Source: Metarhizium brunneum
Taxonomy: Eukaryota > Ascomycota > Sordariomycetes > Hypocreales > Clavicipitaceae
NCBI RefSeq assembly: GCF_013426205.1
Contig: NC_089422.1
Coordinates: forward strand, 1,116,001 to 1,180,000
Length of the DNA stretch: 64,000 bases
Reading direction: 5' to 3'
How positions within the stretch are numbered: the stretch's first letter is position 1; each line of letters opens with the position of its first letter. Shown one piece after another: positions 11,270 to 23,200 of the stretch. Below the pieces are notes generated by a model. It did no database searches. It was not told the DNA's origin and was given only the letters and a program-made list of their open reading frames with translations. The position numbers and the translations under genes were made by a program.

Positions 11270-13961
11270 TCACGTAAGATCCACCGCTCTCTCAACACCG
11301 TCATATCGAGCCCTCAATCTCTTAGGCGACGAACTTTGACTTGATCGCAACGGCTGGACAAAGTACGGTGACGACTCAAGTTGCGTAGACTTTTGTCTGG
11401 TGATCACCTGTGGTGAAATAAGGACAACGTCTTCCACATCGACTAGTTCAATAGATGCTAGGTTCTGTCTTTTTGGCGTGGTCATTGTGCTTTGAGCTTC
11501 GACTTCGGATGAGCTGGGCAGTCTGTGTGACAGATAACCGTCAAGCTTTTGCTGAGATGAGCCTGTGGGTTTCGTAGCCGGTTCTTTCGGTTTGGCCTTG
11601 TCGGCATTTTTGGCTGCTGGTTTTCGACTTGGCGAAGATGGCGCTGAGTAGAACACATCGTCTGGGCTGGTACTGCTAGTGCCAGGGTTGCCGTTGGGAG
11701 GATTGACTAGCTTCACCTGATTGTCATCACCAGGAAGCTGCTTCTTCGGCGGCGACCTAGTCGCATCAGGTTCGGCTTTACCTGAGCCATCTCCCACTAG
11801 TAATCGTGGAACATGCGCCAAGACGGCTGTGGCATCTGACTGCTTCCGTAGTAATTTTTCCCTTACGGTAGTTGGGGGGAAAGCAAGCTGATTTGCCACT
11901 CGGGTGGTGGCAGCTACTTTCTTCTTCTTCTTAGCAGACAGCAGTCGTTTTTCGGCCCTTTCCCTTTCTAGCCACTCGTGTTGCTCCTTTTGCAGTTTGA
12001 ACAAGAGATCACGCACTCGATTTCGCAAAAGAGACGGGCGAATATCCCAATTTACCGGCTCCTTCTGGAACAGCTTGCGGACAGTCTCGGCAGGGTCTTT
12101 CAAAAACTCTTCCATGTAACCAAGGATGAAGACACCGCAGTCGCAAAAGTTGTCCTGTTCCGGAATCTTTTTAGCAGTCATTCCGGTGGGAACCATGGCC
12201 AAATCAATCCCTTTCTTGTCCTTTACTTCTGCTATGAGGTATTCTTTCAAGACTCGACAAGTGGCTGCATGTGGATTCCCCAAAGAGTCTAGTGTGACTA
12301 TTCTTGGTAACCTGGGATCAACATGCGATGCCGCTGCCAGCCTATTATTTGATGTTGCAATTTTCGGGGCTGGTGACGATTCTTGCAACGTCCTTGAAGA
12401 GGTGGGAGGCTCCAGATCAACCGGCTCTTTGGAGATTGGCGTGCTGGCATCGTCACTATGTATGGAGACATCTGGCATGTCTCGCGCAACCAATCCTATC
12501 CCCGGAGGTGTTGCCTCCTCTTTCGCCGGGGTTGCATCATCCTTGGGCATGCCACTGACAGCATTGGGTGTGTTGCAGATTATTGCCAGATACCAGTGGG
12601 CATTTTCATTGACGGGGACCACAATGTAGTCGTACGAAAGCAGATCGAATTTTGCTGTCCAGGCCCTCACGCCGTCATAGTTAACCTTGCCTTTGGTTGA
12701 TCTCAGCTTCTCGAAGAAAAACGTGCTAAAAATATACACCTTGCTCAACAGTTCGGGCCGCTCGCTCTCCAGCTTGAACTGAAGATATCGCACGTAGAAG
12801 TTTATCAAATTATCGTTTAGAAATTCACCTTCATCAAGCCTCAGGATATCGCCATCGTCAACAGTTGCCCTATTTTTGCCAGTAGGAGGGAAAATAAGGG
12901 ATTTGTGCCAACTTGCCCTCCACAATGGATTCCGATCAGTCCACCGGTCAGGCCTCGGATCTCGCGTAATATGGACAGGTGAAGACCTTCGGGTTCGACG
13001 GGTGGTAGGGGCCAGTGAAACAGTGACATCGTCATCTTTAGCATCGCCCGTGGCCTGGATTTGTTCGGCCGATACAGAGTTCTCCAATTTGTCAATTATT
13101 CTCTCCCGCCGTGGTCCGCGAGTTGGTTCCTTCTGGGCTTCTGTCTGCCCGTGGACTTTCGTCGTTGCATGTGGTGGACTGATTTCCAACCTAGAGGTAG
13201 TGCTGTTCGGGGTCTGTCTGGTATTCTGGGTGGTATACGTTGAGGCTGAATCAAAAGCCTTTTGCCATCTACGTCGGAGAGTCTCACTGGGTAATATTGA
13301 CGTCAGCAAACAAGTTAGTTTTCAACAAGGTGGCGAAAACTCACGAGGTGCATGTGGACGTTTTAACATGACAAGCTGCTTGTACCAGGCTAAATACGTC
13401 TCGGTGATCGGTAAATTCCAGCCACAAGTTTGCCTCAAAATCGGTACCCCGCGGCCGTAGTATACGAACATAATGGCTGCTGCTCATAGCATGTTCTATG
13501 GTGGTGATGCTCTCCAACGGGACCCTCATCCATTGCAACGGCGGACTCTCCTCTGCTGGAAATTTTGGTACGAGTGTTGCGGAGTTACCATCTTGCTGAA
13601 GGATCAATTGCCCACGTTGGTCGTCGTCCGCATTGTAGATATGCTTCCCCGACACTGCTCTCCTCACATTTAGGTCGGGAATGCTAGAGTGGGTAGTCGT
13701 AGAAGTCATAATGTGCGCGTGCGCGGGCTTCGTGAATTGTGTACTTGGGATATCACCCCGTGAAAATAACCGTCTTTTTGGACTGGGCAAGGCGGAGAAG
13801 TTTGTTCGTTTTTTAGACACATGAGAAGGGTCTCTGTAGAGTTCGTCTTCGGAGTCGATGGATTCTCCCCGTGCAAACTTTGGACGCTTGATATGCGGGC
13901 TTGAAGGGTCGGCATGGTTCGACGGTCGCGACCGCTTGTTCGCCTGGGGCATGGTGGGCAT
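11270..13961 (-). CDS. Ulp2-type SUMO protease (C48 cysteine peptidase)
   Basis: Two exons (13961-13345, 13286-11270) give 877 residues. The C48 catalytic core begins near residue 355 (LDEGEFLNDNLINFYVRYLQ). The catalytic residues are His436 (NENAHWYLA), Asp539 (VTLDSLGN), the oxyanion Gln583 and Cys589 (QDNFCDCGVF). The enzyme removes SUMO, most likely poly-SUMO chains in the nucleus, as Ulp2/SENP6-7 do. About 100 low-complexity residues separate His from Asp, where compact Ulp1 enzymes have under 20; such an insert is typical of the Ulp2/SENP6-7 branch. The region around residues 80-200 looks like a folded PH-like N-terminal domain; the C-terminal third is basic and disordered. A second in-frame ATG lies three codons in. 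Confidence 0.9.
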
Positions 13962-14886
13962 GAAGGTTGGAACTGAGGCTCAAGGCATCTTCTTGGGAGG
14001 CAGCAGCTAAATACATACGGCATCTTTGTCTATACCGTCATATGCCCAGCTGCCGGCAGCTGCGACCCAGGTGTCAAAGACGGTGTCAAAAGAGTCGAGT
14101 TCAAGGCGAGTTGAAAACAACGACAGCGGCAAATGTGGGGCTACACAATCGTGGGTACCTGGCTGGGCGCTCGGTAAGGGTAGAGACACGCAGGACACAT
14201 GCAAGCGACAACATTGAACATTGAAAGCTGCACATGTGTATACCATGCAGCCAAGGTACCCGTGATAGCCCACCTGAATCGCATTGCTGCAGAGGACAAA
14301 GCAGACTGCTGTGCGCATGAGGCCATGAGGAATACAATGAGGCAGAATGAGGCAGGGAGGCGTTGATTGACAGCTTACTACGGAGTGCTGGTCTAATAAT
14401 ACATACCAAGTACCTAAAGTACCTAGGTCTAAGTAGGTACCTAGTAGGTTGCCCAGTAGAACCTGCAAATGATTGGAATGCAGAGGCACAAAGACATCTG
14501 GAAATGCCAACAAGCCACACGGCGGGAGAAGAACGCGGGGCAGACAGACCGAATCCAGTACATTAACTTAGAGACAAAGGGACAGGGGTCAACCAGTCAG
14601 TCCGCCTTCCCAGAAGTACTACAGAGTAGTACGTAGTTACTTTGAGTTCCAAGGGTCTTGTTCATGGTGGTATTCGGGCTTTTGCCAATGTTGTGTGTTC
14701 CACTTTTCTTTTCTCCATCGCGATTTCGAGAGACGCCACACTACCTACCCCTTCACCTTTCTACCCCTTTGCGAGTTGATCTGTTCATCACTTGACCTGT
14801 TGAGCTAGACTTGTCCGTTCGTTACATGTCAATTATCGCTAATTTCCATTGTACGTGCTTTATTCGATATCAAAACTAGCAAAACG
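13962..14886. other. Divergent promoter region with CTAGGTAC-type motifs
   Basis: Lies between two divergent genes. Bases 14407-14450 carry four overlapping TACCTA/TAGGTA units, and 14376-14387 carries ACTACGGAGTGC. A near-perfect short palindrome, AGTACTACAGAGTAGTAC, lies at about 14615-14634. The last 200 bases are pyrimidine-rich, as expected of the 5' leader of the guanylyltransferase gene. Confidence 0.5.
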
Positions 14887-16643
14887 ATGGCCGCGCAGAC
14901 AGGTATTGAGGCCGCATTGGCCAAGATCATGGACGTCGTTCAGAAGCAGGTGAGTTCTCATTTTGGACACGTCACTCAGGGGTTCTCGATGAAAAGGGAT
15001 AATTGTACACAACGGCGCATGCGCCGCATATCACCAAGTTCACAACAGTTTGATGGATTTGACCAAGTCATTAATCATGTCCGCCGCGTAGAATGAGGAA
15101 ATGTCCGAACTGCGCCAGGAGTGCGCCCAGCTGCGCCATTCTAACACCGAGATTAGCCAGCTCCTAAGAGAGACTGTCATGGTAGGTTGATACTGAGCAT
15201 TTGGGTCGGGATAGATATTCATTGTCTTCCTGCAATTCTTGGGGTAATAATACTGACGCGCATCAGCAGGGTCGTCGTGATAGCACTGGTCTCGCCGTCT
15301 TCACCCCTGGTGGCGATGGCTCACTGCGGTCATTCAGTCCTCACCCTCTGCCCAAGCTCTCTCCGGCCATGAGATACATCCCACCGCCTTCGCCCAGCCC
15401 GCAGCTAACTGTACCCGCAATGGACCGTGAAATCCCTGGCTTCTACGTCATCATTCCTGCTGGTGGTGCCGGTACTCGTCTTTGGCCCCTATCCCGTGAA
15501 AATCACCCCAAGTTCCTCTTGGATATTGACCTTTCCGGGCGCAGCTTGCTCCAGTCGACATGGCACCGTCTTGTTCCTCTTGCCGGATCATCCCGCATGA
15601 CTGTTGTGGCCGGACCATGCCACTCCGAGTCCATTCAAACCCAGCTCCCTCAGCTCGAGTCCGACAACCTCTTCACTGAGCCTGGTCCCAAAGACTCCAT
15701 GGCTGCCATTGGCCTTGCTGCCGCCATTCTCCTGCACCGTGATGAAGATGCTGTCATTGGATCCTTTGCCGCCGATCATATGATTGCCGGTGAGGATGCC
15801 TTCCTCAACTCCGTCACTGAGGCTGTCAAGGTCGCCAAGGAGGGCTTCCTTGTTACTATCGGCATCGCTCCGTCGCATCCCGCCACTGGTTTCGGCTACG
15901 TCAAGCTGGGAGACAAGTTGGATGTTCCTAACGCTCCCTCCGCCCGCTTGGTCAGCGCATTCAAGGAAAAACCCGATGCTTATACTGCCGCCAAATATCT
16001 GTCATCCGGTAACTACCGCTGGAATGCGGGTATGTTCGTCACCAAGGCTTCTACTCTGATGGACCTAGTGAAGGAGTATGAGCCCGAATTGCACAGTGAC
16101 TTGACCAGAATTGCAAAGGCTTGGGAAGACAAGACGCAGCGAGAGACTATCCTCAACGAGGTGTGGCCTACGTTGGAGAAGGTGGCCATCGACAATGCCA
16201 TTGCTGAGCCCGCTGCCGCTGAAGGCAGAGTTGCCGTGATTCCCGCTACGTTTGGTGAGATGAGTCCATATGTCTCACTACACAGAAGTCATGCTAACAT
16301 GTTCTAGGTTGGGACGATGTCGGTGACTTTTCTTCCCTCGCCGAAATGCTTCCCGCTGAGGCCAACTCCCCGAGGATTCTTGGCGACCGTAACTTGGGTA
16401 CGCTGCCATGTCTTATCGTCCTTTGCAATTTCACGCACTAACTCAGTTATAGTTGTTGCCCAACAAGCTCCCGGTGGCATCGTCGTTCCTGGCTCTGGCC
16501 GTCTTGTCGCCTGTCTCGGTGTCGACGACCTCGTCATCGTCGACGTGCCAGACGCGCTCATGGTCACTACTCGTGCCCGTGCGCAGGAAGTCAAGTCGCT
16601 TGTTGCCAGCTGCCGTAAGGCTGGTTTCAAGAATCTCATGTAA
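14887..16643 (+). CDS. Mannose-1-phosphate guanylyltransferase, bacterial ManC-like, with helical N-terminal extension
   Basis: Five exons (14887-14949, 15092-15181, 15270-16254, 16308-16397, 16453-16643) give 472 residues. The nucleotidyltransferase core begins near residue 108 with the GTP-binding signature PAGGAGTRLWPLSRENHPKF. It continues with IGSFAADHMI, GFGYVKLG, FKEKPDA and YRWNAGMFV, all typical of sugar-nucleotide transferases that make GDP-mannose from mannose-1-phosphate and GTP. The signature is of the bacterial ManC type, not the eukaryotic Psa1/GMPPB type (GGFGTRLRPLT). Two tiny 5' exons encode a heptad-like, Glu/Leu/Gln-rich segment (residues about 10-48), followed by a Pro/Ser-rich linker. 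Whether it replaces or supplements the usual Psa1 enzyme cannot be told from this window. Confidence 0.85.
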
Positions 16644-17118
16644 GATAGGCGTGTGCTAGACAAAAAAAAGTGCGTACGTGCCTAGCTAGAATTTTTTGTC
16701 CTTAGTTTTAGTAAGTGTAGGACGGGCATAATGGTGGAAAACTCTTATTGGCTGTAATATATTGATTGTAATAGGAAAGGGCGGGACGGTGGATTTCTAC
16801 GGAGAATATGTAGCGTTAAGCAAAAATCCTGCTCTCTAGTTTTTCTGTCTTTTGCGCGTGGTGAATCTGTTTGTGAGTGGCTTGTCTTGCAAAACTTGTG
16901 GAAGCGACCAAATGGCCGAGGCGCTTACCGCCGAGTAGAAACCCCTCAACACCTCGTTTCCACTTCATCTACATGTCTGCATCTACATACCCAGATGCTC
17001 AATTATGTAAGTACGACCAACTCTCAGCGACCCCGTCATCGACAATCAATTACGCGGACAAGACAGCCCTAGTTACTCGATCCCCTCTTCATTCATACAC
17101 TTGGCGGCACCTTCCATC
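16644..17118. other. Spacer between tandem genes
   Basis: Contains the 3' end of the guanylyltransferase gene and the 5' leader of the hydrolase gene. No further feature is seen. Confidence 0.5.
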
Positions 17119-18273
17119 ATGCCGTCCAAAGACGACCTCCTCGCAAAGCTCACCAACATCCTCCAAAAGCATATATCAGAGACCTCCACGCCTGGGCTCT
17201 CCGCCGCCATTCTCACGCATAGCACCTGTCACACCCTCACCGCCGGCCACGCCAATCTCCAGCCGCCACAGCCCATCGAGCCCTCTCACCTATTCGGCAT
17301 CGGCTCCATCACCAAAGTATTCACTGCGACCGTCATCCTACAACTCATCGAGGAGGGCAAGCTGAGCCTGTCCGACACTGTCTCTCAACACCTTCCCCCA
17401 GAAACCTACGCCAATATAGACGACGCTGCAAACGCAAGTATTTCCCAATTATTACGCCACCAAGCAGGAATTGACAGCTGGGAAGACGACCCTGAATGGA
17501 TCGCGCATGGCCGCGGCAGGTACCTTGTTCCGGCACACGTATGGTCCAAAACGGAGCCATTGGGATATATCCGGAGGCCAAAGAAAACAGCGCCCAGGAG
17601 CGGCGAGTGGTATTACTCCAATACGAATTACACCCTTTTGGGTCTCGTCATTGAGAAAATCACAGCCAATACGGCGGAAAGCGAGATACGAGCGCGAATT
17701 CTAGAGCCGCTGGCCTTGAGGAACACTTACCTCGAAGGGTTTGAGGCCGCAAGGGGACATGTGCCAAGTCGATACCACTGGGTGACGGATACGTTTCGTT
17801 CGACGGCAGGAATATGCCCCTCTTTCCCGCTCGTCAGGGATGACTTGCTCGACGCCACGACGTCCAATCTATCAGTCGAGTGGACGGCGGGCGGAATGCT
17901 CAGCTCCGCCTCGGATCTCGTAAAGTTTGGGCAGGCCCTTCGTGACGGGAAGCTACTGAAACCAGAGTCTTTGGACACTATGAAGCAGTGGATAGGTGCT
18001 GCTACGCCGGGCAGTGAGATGGGCCACGGGTTATTCAGGATGAAGTTTACAGGGTCGGGCGGGAGCAGCTATTGGAATGGGCACTTTGGGGGCGTGTTGG
18101 GCTTTACGGGTGGTTTGTGGTGGGCGGAGGACGGTGACGTCGTGGTGGGAGTGTTTTCGAATGTTGGGACGATGCATGCTGGGAGTGTGGCAGGCAGTGG
18201 TGCGCATGTTATCGTGGGCACAGAGTTTCTGGGGACGGCGAGGGAGTTGGCGGATTGTGACTGTGGTGATTGA
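17119..18273 (+). CDS. Beta-lactamase-fold serine hydrolase
   Basis: A single exon of 384 residues from the ATG at 17119 (MPSKDDLL). It carries the class C / penicillin-binding-protein motifs: SxxK as Ser63-Ile-Thr-Lys66 (GIGSITKVFTA), the YxN-type triad Tyr166-Ser167-Asn168 (EWYYSNTNY), and a C-terminal WNGHFGG in place of the KTG box, as in many fungal esterase/LACTB relatives. It probably hydrolyses a small ester, lactone or amide; fungal members rarely act on antibiotics. No signal peptide is seen, so it is probably cytosolic. It is sometimes found in secondary-metabolite clusters, but nothing here points to one. No frame damage. Confidence 0.88.
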   Translation: MPSKDDLLAKLTNILQKHISETSTPGLSAAILTHSTCHTLTAGHANLQPPQPIEPSHLFGIGSITKVFTATVILQLIEEGKLSLSDTVSQHLPPETYANIDDAANASISQLLRHQAGIDSWEDDPEWIAHGRGRYLVPAHVWSKTEPLGYIRRPKKTAPRSGEWYYSNTNYTLLGLVIEKITANTAESEIRARILEPLALRNTYLEGFEAARGHVPSRYHWVTDTFRSTAGICPSFPLVRDDLLDATTSNLSVEWTAGGMLSSASDLVKFGQALRDGKLLKPESLDTMKQWIGAATPGSEMGHGLFRMKFTGSGGSSYWNGHFGGVLGFTGGLWWAEDGDVVVGVFSNVGTMHAGSVAGSGAHVIVGTEFLGTARELADCDCGD

Positions 18274-18960
18274 TTGTATGATGGAGATGATGGCTTCGCG
18301 GGAATGGCGCGAGCGTGTCCCATTTTATGTGCCTCGAAACGGCGAAAGAGGCTGGTGAAATATAACTTGGAGGCTGGCTGGCGTTGTGGTGGTGCTAGAT
18401 TAGCTTGTTTTGCATGGACATGTCAACGTCTGCCACATGGTGAATAAGGAGGTCCCGACACGAAGGAAATATCGCACCGAGCCACTGCCAATTACCTACA
18501 TCCTCAGGAGTAACAACAGCGTTATCCTCATTTCAGACTGCATAACGATCAGGGAGACTAGGCAATACGGCAGGAGAATTTGGTGTATCATCTACCCAGG
18601 CTGCACTAGTGAAACGCCTTAACTTTGGCTGTACTTGGAGTATTTTGGCATGAAAAGGAACCAGCATCTACCTAGGTAGCTAGATGAGAAGTTTATAAGT
18701 TGAAATTGAAGGAATCCTGGTCGTGATTGTATGTATCGTGTTTTGCAGCAACGGGTTTCAAGTGGGACCCGTCAACTTCGATGCCAAGATGTGTCGCATC
18801 AATCGCTTGACCTCAGTGCTCCATTGACAAGCTCCCCACAACGTGTCCTCCCGCAACCTCACGCCAAACCATCGTCAAGCTCGCCCGCAGCTTGCATCCA
18901 ACATCCAAACCGCCAAACTCACCCGCCGCGCCGCATCTCGCGCGGCCCATCTCCTCCAAA
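18274..18960. other. Spacer before SPC3
   Basis: Non-coding by my reading. A TACCTAGGTAGCTAG motif lies at 18668-18683, one of a recurrent intergenic family in this window. The last 120 bases are C/A-rich, probably the 5' leader of the next gene. Confidence 0.45.
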
Positions 18961-19802
18961 ATGCATTCGTCCTTCACCCGCATCCAAAATGTCTTCGGCT
19001 TCTTCACAACAGTCGCCTGCGTGCTAGCCGGCTTCATTGCTGCAACCGACCTCCTCGCCGCCCGCAACCCCAGCGGCACTCTCATCCCGACCAACATCCA
19101 AGTGTAAACTTCCGCCCCCTTCTCTTCCCACCTCCTCGCCGAGCTCTAACAAGCCACTATCCTCAGAGTCAAAGGCCGCCCCCACTACTATAGCAGCAAA
19201 AAGGAAGAATACGCCATCATCAAGTTCTCCCTCGACGCAGACCTCTCGAGCCTCTTCACATGGAACACAAAGCAGCTCTTCGTCTACGTCACCGCCGATT
19301 GGCCCTCCGCCGAGGGCCAGAACGCTACAAACTCAGCCGTCATCTGGGATAGCATCATCACGAACCCCAGCGCCGACCACCTGCAGAACATTGGGCCCAT
19401 TGCCATGAAGAAGCTCAAGCGCAGTGCGGAAGGCAAGACGATTGATCCCAGCCGGTGCGTTCTCTTTTTCACCCCTCCCTTCCCATACCTGACAATGGTC
19501 TTGGGTGAGGAAGAAATAAAGGTTGCAAAATAGAAAAAGCTAACAGTTTTTACAGTGGCCTTCTTAAACTCAACAACCAGCGACCAAAGTACCAAATCAC
19601 GCATCCCTCGGGCAAGATTGCCAGCGTCAACGATGTGACCCTTAAGCTGCATTATAATGTCCAGCCATGGGTTGGCCTGCTTACGTGGAACATGGACAAG
19701 GTTATCGGGTGGTGGTTCCCAATGGAGAAGGGCGTGAGCGAAAAGTTTGAGTTTCCGGCGGTAAAGACCAAGGATGCGAAGAAGAAGGCCAAGAAAGCCT
19801 AG
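18961..19802 (+). CDS. SPC3: Signal peptidase complex subunit 3 (SPC22/23)
   Basis: Three exons (18961-19103, 19167-19454, 19556-19802) give 225 residues. The N-terminus MHSSFTRIQNVFGFF is followed by a single membrane anchor (about residues 12-32, VACVLAGFIAATDLL), then a lumenal beta-rich domain with the family's conserved FSLDADLSSLFTWNTKQLFV stretch. Near the end, VTLKLHYNVQPWVGLLTW is also characteristic. It is a type II ER membrane protein of the signal peptidase complex, which cleaves signal sequences from secretory proteins. The C-terminus is a short lysine-rich tail. All junctions are canonical GT-AG. Confidence 0.92.
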
Positions 19803-20259
19803 TCGAATCACGGGATTAGAATGGAGCAATGGAGTATAATTGGTTATATATGGGGCGTGTGTGTACTCTTAGCGCGAGGTGGTACTAGATGCTCTGTTTC
19901 TTGAGCTGTTACAACATTTGTTATCGCACGGTGCCACTGCGGTTGCGTTGCTTGATGACGACAAGTGCATACCGCGGTATGTATGGCTACTGCAGCACCA
20001 GCCTAGACATGTCAAACGTGACCAAACAGTTTCACCACTAGGGGACTTGGATACTTTTCATCTCATATATTACGTAGTAATCGTAAACACACATGGCCAG
20101 CTATCTAGACATGATTCTATCCCAGTACGCACAATAAACCCATGTCGGTAGTTTCCCACCTACCTGTCAATGGTCCAACACCCTGTTTGCCCGTCCCTGT
20201 CCGTAACATGACCGAGTATTTACTTTAGACATGACATCTAGCATGAAAAATAAACCGCC
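19803..20259. other. Convergent 3' spacer
   Basis: Lies between the SPC3 stop and the XRN1 stop and should hold both 3' ends. Nothing else is seen. Confidence 0.5.
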
Positions 20260-23200
20260 TTAGCTCCGAGCCGGGGGAGTAGTTCCCCCCCGTCCATTGC
20301 CTCCTCTTCCTCTGTTCGCGCCACCGCGACCTCTGCCTCGGCCACGGCCCCGTCCACCACCGTTGCCATCCAGACTCGCGGGAGGTGGAACGCTGCTGTA
20401 TTTACCAGGCTGTGGGCTAGGCGTCTCATGGTGACTGCCACGACCTCTGCCACGACCGCCACCGCGCCAAGTCGTCCCGTTGGCAGTCTGTTCCGGAGGA
20501 GTCCTACTGGAACCATCACGGTACACCAGTGTGCTGTGGAGCAAGTTGGGTGCGGTCCCATTGCTGCCGCCGCGTTGGGGTCCCATGCTGGGGCTGCCTC
20601 TACCTCTACCGGGAGATCCTCTACTAGGAGAGTTTCGTCCGGGAGTGCTATGGCCACTGCCGTTGAGAGCACCTCGCCATCCACCACGTAAAGGAGCGGG
20701 AGCGGGAGCATCCTTGTACTGGGGAACACCAACAGATCCGTAAAATCCTGTGGATATTGTCGATGTAGCTCGCTTCTGCTGAGACTTGCTGGACGCAGAG
20801 ATGACTTGCTTGTCGGTCGTATTCAACACGGATGAAGATGGTACAGTTTGGCCTCGGAACATAGGAGCTCGTTCGCCCAGAGTTGTACCACTCATAAATG
20901 ATGTATCCCACACCACATCAAGAAGCAGGGCGGTAGCAGTTCTACTGATGCCCGCTACTGTCCCTGGTGTAGCAATGGGCACCTTTCCGGCCGAAGCAGC
21001 GAAGGTCACACGATCACCCAAGCTGAAGTTCTGGTTGCCCAGAACCAACTCTGCATCAGATGGCTTCAAAATTGCCGCACGCGGGACGCCCTTGAGTTTT
21101 TTGATATCAATGTCTTGGGACGCTTGGTACACTTGCTCGCCAGCATTGGCCAAAGCTGTGACAACTTCGGAGTCGAGTTGCTCAGCCTCGAGTGGCACTC
21201 GCTCGAACTTGCTTGTTTCCTGCTTCTTCAACCAAGCAACAACATCCTTAACGCGCTGTGAGGCAACAACAGGGTCGTTCCACAGGTCGGTCTCGCAGAT
21301 TTCACTTCTCTGTGCTCCCTTCTGTATGGCTGCGAAGAAATCGGGGAACGCAACCATGTAATCAGCAATCAGCTTTATTGCCAAGGAGCTGAATTCCCAC
21401 CCAGTGTGCGCCTTTCGTGAATATCCCAGGACCTTGAGCTTGCGGGCCTCAAACTTGAGATTGAGGCCCAGATTTAGCCTCAGCCCTGCAGCAGTGCTAA
21501 CTTGATAGGATGAGGTGATTTTGCTCAGTACCAAGGGGTGCACGCCCAGTTGTTTCGCCACAGCAAAGGATGGTGTGTAAGGATTGGTGCGCTCGGCCTG
21601 ATGAATAATCCTCTTGGAGAACTCGGGTTCTTTATTTCTCGGAATGGAAACAACAACTTCCGTCTTGCCCTTGACATGACCAGTGACCTCGAGGGGCCGG
21701 CCATAAGCATATTCACCGAGGAAAAAGGCTCTGGTACCTAGCGGGAACTCCTCCTCGATGGGAAGAGCCTCCTTCTCGATAAATCTCTCGTCTTCGTTGA
21801 CAACTTCGTCCACAACGGTCTGAGAGGCATAAACACTGCGCACGCTGGGATTTTCGGCGTATTCCTTGATTAGCGCGCCCTCTTCAGTTTTGAGGAGACC
21901 TTTGAGCATGTGCACATGTACAAGACACTCTACTTGTCCGACAATGACGCCCAGACGCTTGGCATGCCAACTCTCCAAATATTCGGCTTCCTTCGAGAAG
22001 TCAGAAGCTTCTCTATTTGAATGGTCCTTGGCGACTACATCCTGGCCATCTTCAGCAAGCTCATACGAGAAGAGCTCGTCCTGAACCTTCATAATCTTAG
22101 CTTCCTGAAGAAATGGGTAGCCCACATAGCATCGCTGGCCCAATTTAGCCTTGAAAGTTTCAATGCTCGTACGCAGATTTGTATCAGTCAGGGTGACAAC
22201 AATACTCGGATTTCTGCTATCCTGCTGGAAGACGTTGATACCGTAGCCTTCGATGATTTGGGCGGTGTAAGGCAATGTATGCAGCGTCGGAAAACCTGCC
22301 AAAGCCTCAACCTTTACCAAAGCTCCAGTGGCCAAGCCTGAGACATACTCCAAACCTTCCATATCAGGCAGGTCGAAAATGTTCTCAATACAGTGGCAGC
22401 TTTGGATCTCGGGAAAGATCCCTGGCAGCGGAGATGGATATTTGAAGTTGACATCTGCAGAATACGTGAACTTGATCGGAACACCAAATCCGTTTCGTGA
22501 CTTTTCATCGTCCTCTAATAGATCATTTTTGGGGGCCATAGCGTCCAGTAGTCGTTTTTCATCGATAAAGGGGATTTTAACAACGGCTTCCCATTCCATT
22601 TTCTTGCCATTCATGTCGAGTTCGAAGTCGCGGGGATAAAAGTCGATAATAGGTGAATTGGGGTTCGTCATTAGGTCGTGGTACACCTTGGGCACAATCT
22701 TCTTACTTCGATCAGGCAACACACCCATGAGCTGTTCGTATGGTTTGAAAGGTTGTCCCTTTTTGAAGCCGAGATCCGCGTTGAGGCCCTTAGCAACATC
22801 TATGTCCTGTTAAGCCAAAATCACACAATGACGAAGAAATCCATCTTACCGGAGATTAGAGGGGCATAGTGGTAACCATAAAACCATGGCCACGAAGCGA
22901 TGCCCTTATAATAATAGAAGAGCACCCACTGCAGGCCTTGGACATAGTTTTGGCACAGGTCGATTTGCTCCTTTTCATACTTTTCCGGGGCCCATTCCGG
23001 GAACTTTTGCAAGTAATACTTGGTCTTCCAGCCGGCATATTTTTCATTGTAGAGCTTTTCGTACTGCTGCTGTGCCTCTTCCGACGTCACATCGACAACC
23101 AAAGCCTTGTCATATGATTTAATGACACGAAATGCAGCCAGGTTGCCTTCCTCCTCTTCTTCATCCTCATCTTCGTCTTTACCACCTCCTCGTCGAGCAG

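Noticed and set aside
17101..17118. Six extra N-terminal codons for the beta-lactamase-fold hydrolase
   Set aside because: They would begin with TTG; the ATG at 17119 is the natural start.
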